From NCBI RefSeq assembly GCF_036014015.1, contig NZ_CP107905.1, positions 62,001-126,000 on the forward strand: DNA of 64,000 nucleotides, written 5' to 3'. Made by a program: the position numbers and the translations under genes. Below the pieces are notes generated by a model. It did not search any database. It had not been told where the DNA came from and saw only the letters and a program-made list of their open reading frames with translations. Shown here in pieces: positions 60,481 to 64,000 of the stretch (position 1 is the first letter of the stretch; every line of letters begins with the position of its first letter). This DNA is from Streptomyces sp. NBC_00457. GTDB taxonomy: Bacteria; Actinomycetota; Actinomycetes; Streptomycetales; Streptomycetaceae.

Positions 60481-63340
60481 CCGTCGCACCCATCCTCGCC
60501 AGCTCGGACTCGCCACGTGCTCGTTGCTCCCCGCCGAGGAAGACGAGCGCCCGGGCCCATTGGTAGCGGCAGCCGGCACCCTCCAGGGCAGCGGCCGCGG
60601 CGGTCAAACCGTCGCGGCCGACGTCTCCTGAGGCCAAGACCGCCGCTCGGTCGACGATGGCGGTGGCGATCGGGTTTCCCACCGTCACCAGGCGCGCGCG
60701 CTGTATGCGAGCGGCGGCGTCCTGGTGCCCGCTGAGGGCTGCTGCCTCGGCCCACACGGCGGCGTACCAGGTACGCCACACGCTGTCGTACCAGTCCGTC
60801 AACTGCCCCGGAGGCGTGTGCAACACCTGCACCGCCTGCTGGGGCAGACCGCGGTGCAGCAGGAGCAAGGCGTCGAAAAATTCGCCGTACCGAAGCGGTG
60901 ACGGCGAGCGGCCCGGCGTCCCGAGGGCATCGATGATGTCCAGCCACACAGCACGGGCGTCGTCGTCCCCGCGCAGTCCGTGGACCGTCGCGGCCGCATA
61001 CGCGGCGCTCCTGAGATTGCCCGCACGCGGCCGGCCGGCCCGGCCCCACCCCTCGCGGAAACGCTCCGCCAGCGTGATCGTCTCGTCCCAGTCGCCCGCG
61101 AGCGCCGTGACGACGAGCATCCGCCTGGTCGCCAAGTGGCCCTCCTCACGGTAGAACGGCAGGTCCCGCAGGCGCTCGGCATGTCTCCTCGCGGCTCGTA
61201 GGTCACCGGCGGCGACGGCGCAATGGTCGGCCATGCCGAACCCGTCGAAGAACTCCAACCCGGTCGTGGCCGTCACCTGCAGCGGGGCCAGCAGCTCGGT
61301 GCGCCGCATCGCGCTGGCCGCCGCGGCTCGGACCTCGCCGCGGCCCAGCTGCACCGCGGTGAGCTGGTCGAGCGCGGCGCTCTCGATCAGTGGGTCGTCG
61401 ATGCGGCGGGCCAGCGTGAGCGCGCGCTCGATGAGCTCGAGGGTGGCCGGATCGGCGATCGCGCCGTTGCACGCCTCGGCGGTGAGCAGGCGCGCCTGCG
61501 CAGCCAGGTCGCTGTCGGCCAGCGTCCACGCCTCGGCGATCAGCGCCTCCACCTCTCCGGCCGCGGGCTTGGTCTCGATCAGCCCCGGGGCGCGGTTGAT
61601 GAACTCGGCATTCCGGGCGAGGTCACCAGCCGCGCCAACCCGATCACCCGCTCGTATCGCTGCGTCGGCCGCAGCCCTGCGCAGCCGCAGCGCGTCGTTG
61701 CCGAAATGCCGAGACTCGGCGGCACCTGCCGCACAGCGCAAGGCGCCGGCGGCCAGCAAGTCGTCCGCGGCGAGCTCGGCCGCCTGCTCGTAGCACCGCT
61801 GCGACTCCCCGGGCATGCCCCGGGTGAAGGCCAGCTCGGCCAACCCGATCGCCAACCGGTACCCCTCGGGACGGTATTCAGTGTTGCCGGCCGCCCAGGC
61901 CAGGGCACCCCGCAACTCGTCGGCAACCCGATCGAACGCCCCTCTCCAGGAACCGGCGAGTTCGCGGGAGGTGACCTGGAGATCTGCGCTTTCATCCAGA
62001 CACCAATTGAGGTGGCGCGAGAGTGCCTGGTCCGACTCGCCGGCGTCTTCGAGCCGATCTGCGCCGTACTCACAGATCGTTTCCAAGGCGCGGTAGCGAG
62101 TTCCACTCGGCTCCGCGATCGCGATCAGCAAGCTCTGGTCGGCGAGCCCGGCCAGGATGGTCGCCATGGAGCCGGCCGGCTCCGGCGGCCAACCGGCCAG
62201 AACCGTCGCCGCAGCGCCGGCGGTGAACGGGCCGGCGAAAACCGAGATCCGGCGCAGCACCGCCTGATCGGGTTGGGCCAGCAGCGCGTAACTCCAGTCG
62301 AGCGTCGCGCGCAACGAACGGTGCCGGTCATCGATCCGTGGTCCGCCGGTCAGCAGCCGCAGCCGGTTGGCCAACCCGGCTTCGAGCCCATCAAGTCCGA
62401 GCGACGCGTACCGGGCAGCGGCCAGTTCTATCGCCAGCGCCATGCCGTCCAGGCACCGGCAGACGGCGGCGATGCGCTTGTTGTCGTCGGACGTCAGCAG
62501 GCTCCCGCCGGCCGAGGCCCGCCCAACAAACAGCTCGACCGCGTCACCGGGGCCGCTGTCGTCGGCTTCGACGGACATCCCGGGCACCGCAAACACCCAT
62601 TCGAAGGGCACCAGCAACCTGGCCCGGCTGGTGGCGAGCACCGCCAGCCGGGGGCTGCCGGCCAGTAGCCGTTCCAGCAGGACCACCACGCCGTCCAGCA
62701 GGTGCTCGCAGTTGTCCAGCACGAGCAGCGTTTCCCGGCCGGCCGTCCAGCCCAGGACGTTGTCCGTCGCTGAGCGGCCCGCACTCTCCCCGAGGCCCAG
62801 CGCGTCCGCAATCGCCGCCGCGATCACCAATGGGTCGACTACGGGTACCAGGTTGACGTACCAAACGCCGTCGGCGAACCGATCGTTCGCCTCAGCAGCG
62901 ACGCTCAGGGCCAGGCGGGTCTTGCCGACCCCGCCCGGTCCCACAACCGTGACCAGCCGATGCTCGCGCAGCGCTTTGCTCAGCGCCGCCCGCTCGGCCA
63001 CCCGCCCGACAAACGGCGTCAACGGCGAGGGCAGCGCCGCGACTGCGGCCGGCGCGCCCTCCGGATCAGAGAGCAGGTTCGCCGATACAGCAGCCAGGGC
63101 ACGGCGATCGTCCACCTGTAGCTTGCGCAGCAACGAGGAGACATGACTTTCAACGGTGCGGATAGAGATGAACAACCGAGCGCCGATCTCGGCGTTGGTC
63201 AAATGTTCACCGAGTGCGGCAAGGACCTCGGCCTCACGGACCGAGATGCCTACCTCGGGAGGTGTCCTCTGATTGGCCACGTTCAGATTGTGCACGGTGG
63301 TCGGCCGGACGTGCCCCGCCAGCCGAACGAAAACCACCAT
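60458..63340 (-). CDS. Large LuxR/AAA regulator with the DNA-binding domain at the N-terminus
   Basis: The 960-aa protein (start at 63340 or a GTG 50-70 nt further in) has a LuxR helix-turn-helix near residues 30-85 (ISVREAEVLAALGEHLTNAE; ARLFISIRTVESHVSSLLRK), then an NB-ARC/STAND NTPase: VTVVGPGGVGKTRLALSVAA (Walker A), TLLVLDNCEHLL (Walker B) and AVLATSRARLLVPFEWVFAV (sensor R). The second half is TPR-like helical repeats. The order HTH-NTPase-repeats is the reverse of LAL regulators, where the HTH is last. It ends 23 nt inside the convergent methyltransferase remnant. Confidence 0.85.
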   Translation of the reverse strand: MVVFVRLAGHVRPTTVHNLNVANQRTPPEVGISVREAEVLAALGEHLTNAEIGARLFISIRTVESHVSSLLRKLQVDDRRALAAVSANLLSDPEGAPAAVAALPSPLTPFVGRVAERAALSKALREHRLVTVVGPGGVGKTRLALSVAAEANDRFADGVWYVNLVPVVDPLVIAAAIADALGLGESAGRSATDNVLGWTAGRETLLVLDNCEHLLDGVVVLLERLLAGSPRLAVLATSRARLLVPFEWVFAVPGMSVEADDSGPGDAVELFVGRASAGGSLLTSDDNKRIAAVCRCLDGMALAIELAAARYASLGLDGLEAGLANRLRLLTGGPRIDDRHRSLRATLDWSYALLAQPDQAVLRRISVFAGPFTAGAAATVLAGWPPEPAGSMATILAGLADQSLLIAIAEPSGTRYRALETICEYGADRLEDAGESDQALSRHLNWCLDESADLQVTSRELAGSWRGAFDRVADELRGALAWAAGNTEYRPEGYRLAIGLAELAFTRGMPGESQRCYEQAAELAADDLLAAGALRCAAGAAESRHFGNDALRLRRAAADAAIRAGDRVGAAGDLARNAEFINRAPGLIETKPAAGEVEALIAEAWTLADSDLAAQARLLTAEACNGAIADPATLELIERALTLARRIDDPLIESAALDQLTAVQLGRGEVRAAAASAMRRTELLAPLQVTATTGLEFFDGFGMADHCAVAAGDLRAARRHAERLRDLPFYREEGHLATRRMLVVTALAGDWDETITLAERFREGWGRAGRPRAGNLRSAAYAAATVHGLRGDDDARAVWLDIIDALGTPGRSPSPLRYGEFFDALLLLHRGLPQQAVQVLHTPPGQLTDWYDSVWRTWYAAVWAEAAALSGHQDAAARIQRARLVTVGNPIATAIVDRAAVLASGDVGRDGLTAAAAALEGAGCRYQWARALVFLGGEQRARGESELARMGATAMAWPPQ

Positions 63341-63428
63341 CGCGAAGCCCTGAAAGCTACCGGCCGCGAGGATGACCGCAGGGGCGGCCTGACCTGGCTG
63401 CCCGGCTTTAAGTCAAGGGGGATAACTC

Positions 63429-63632
63429 ATGCGCACTGTTGCTCGTCTGTCCGCCGGCCTGCTGGCCGCCGTGGCACTCACCATGGGCTTCGTATCCGGC
63501 GCCTCCGCAGCCGAGCCCGGCCGCACCGCACCCACCAAGCCGCTGCCCTGGGAGGCCTCCCATCTCCCCGCCAAAGCCGGAGAGTTCACCACCCTCTGCG
63601 GGGGCCTCTGCCCCGACAGGCCGTTGCCCTAA
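63429..63632 (+). CDS. Small secreted peptide (67 aa)
   Basis: The ATG at 63429 follows AAGGGGGAT. It encodes a signal peptide (MRTVARLSAGLLAAVALTMG ending GASAAEP) and a ~38-residue mature peptide with CGGLCPDRPLP at the end. Two cysteines close together could form a small loop. It is divergent from the LuxR/AAA regulator, about 90 bp away, which may control it. Function unknown. Confidence 0.6.
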   Translation: MRTVARLSAGLLAAVALTMGFVSGASAAEPGRTAPTKPLPWEASHLPAKAGEFTTLCGGLCPDRPLP

Positions 63633-63683
63633 GTAGCGCCGATGCTGGCTGCAGTTGCGGCCAAGTCGACGGCGGCGTTCCTT

Positions 63684-63812
63684 CTATGGCGCCGCGTACG
63701 CGAGCACAGCGGCCAGGACGCCCACGGTGAGCTGCAGAGCGATCCGGAGCGGTGCGGGTGCACGGCGCCGCCACGCCCCGTTGGGCAGCGGTGTGTTGGT
63801 GGATCGGGTCAT
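63684..63812 (-). CDS. 42-aa small membrane protein
   Basis: The ATG at 63812 lies 4 nt after the upstream stop. It encodes MTRSTNTPLPNGAWRRRAPA then PLRIALQLTVGVLAAVLAYA, a basic N-terminus and one C-terminal hydrophobic helix. It is probably cotranscribed with the gene that runs off the window end. Function unknown. Confidence 0.55.
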   Translation of the reverse strand: MTRSTNTPLPNGAWRRRAPAPLRIALQLTVGVLAAVLAYAAP

Positions 63813-63816
63813 CGTG

Positions 63817-64000
63817 TCAGCGTCCCGTGGGTGTCGGGTGCGCGGTGGCCGGGAGCAGGGCGGTGGCGGCGCGCACGGTGGCGGGCAGGCAGTCGTGGAC
63901 CTCAAGTTCGGGGCGGGCGTGGCGGAGCTGTTCGACCACGTCCAGGCGCCGCTCGTAGGCGGGGTCGGTGCCGACCGCGATCGCCGCGCCCTGGGCGGTG
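63817..64000 (-). CDS. C-terminal part of a hypothetical protein (5' end outside window)
   Basis: The frame is open to the window edge and ends DPAYERRLDVVEQLRHARPE then VHDCLPATVRAATALLPATA and a TGA at 63817. About 60 residues are visible, with good actinobacterial codon usage. No domain can be named from this part. Confidence 0.5.
   Translation of the reverse strand, partial: TAQGAAIAVGTDPAYERRLDVVEQLRHARPELEVHDCLPATVRAATALLPATAHPTPTGR

Noticed and set aside
61223..62668. 481-codon plus-strand frame inside the LuxR/AAA gene
   Set aside because: It is antisense to Walker A/B-containing sequence and is Gln/Arg/Gly-rich without domains.
1..64000. CRISPR array
   Set aside because: No set of regularly spaced identical repeats was seen, and no Cas-like protein is present.

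Overview
The window is high-GC DNA with densely packed, often ATGA/GTGA-overlapping genes, frequent GTG starts and many actinobacterial protein families (LysM-BTAD, DUF2637/SpdB-like, XRE-TPR regulators, graspetide genes, DUF6355-like and I36 secreted proteins). This points to Streptomyces or a close relative. The density of insertion sequences, gene fragments and frameshifted genes, plus a Tap/Tpg-like telomere-replication gene pair, suggests a chromosome arm near a telomere or a large linear plasmid rather than the chromosomal core.

Layout. 1-8.3 kb: the end of a Tad-type pilus or secretion operon (TadC-like, TadE/G-like pseudopilins, a 1150-aa LysM-BTAD membrane protein, a DUF2637 protein) followed by a secreted lytic transglycosylase. 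8.5-10.1 kb: divergent NAD(P)-binding reductase and TetR regulator. 10.2-19.7 kb: a mobile-element graveyard (ISL3 pseudogene, IS4 remnant, intact IS256-family copy 1, frameshifted IS1380) around a truncated SbcC-like ATPase, a regulator gene cut by IS256, and an intact divergent module of a 3-TM membrane protein, an APH/kinase-like protein and a coiled-coil protein that may be a conflict system. 19.7-24.1 kb: a degenerate tRNA-like sequence, small zinc-binding-type ORFs, and a membrane protein next to a HEPN-type putative RNase.

24.1-32.1 kb, leftward: two adjacent RiPP loci. One has a graspetide precursor, an ATP-grasp ligase and a PCMT-like methyltransferase. The other has a frameshifted HExxH peptidase, a radical SAM/SPASM enzyme and a 46-aa candidate precursor starting 2 nt after it, flanked by an atypical phosphotransferase and an atypical Nudix protein. 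Three overlapping small genes (DUF6415-like and others) follow upstream. 32.2-36 kb: an XRE-type TPR regulator, an acetyltransferase, small zinc-ribbon and secreted proteins. 36-39.1 kb: the Tap/Tpg-like operon, in which the Tap-like C-terminus is fused to two Phd/YefM-like segments and a RecA/DnaB-like domain with a degenerate Walker A.

39.3-52 kb: a P-loop kinase, a lipoprotein, remains of a Tn554-like integrase set, an IS4 element with a 10-bp target duplication, a wHTH regulator/membrane protein pair with a TACTTTCC operator, IS630 and IS5 fragments, a SLATT-like membrane protein, IS256-family copy 2 (same length, same encoded protein as copy 1), and an IS5-family element whose transposase gene is interrupted by an apparently ORF-less group II intron. 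52-64 kb: a wHTH protein, a VOC protein, a LysR regulator, secreted DUF6355-like and I36 proteins, a Doc-like/antitoxin pair, a PASTA protein, an internally deleted O-methyltransferase, a 960-aa LuxR/AAA regulator and small secreted or membrane proteins.

All family names come from reading translated sequence without database searches.
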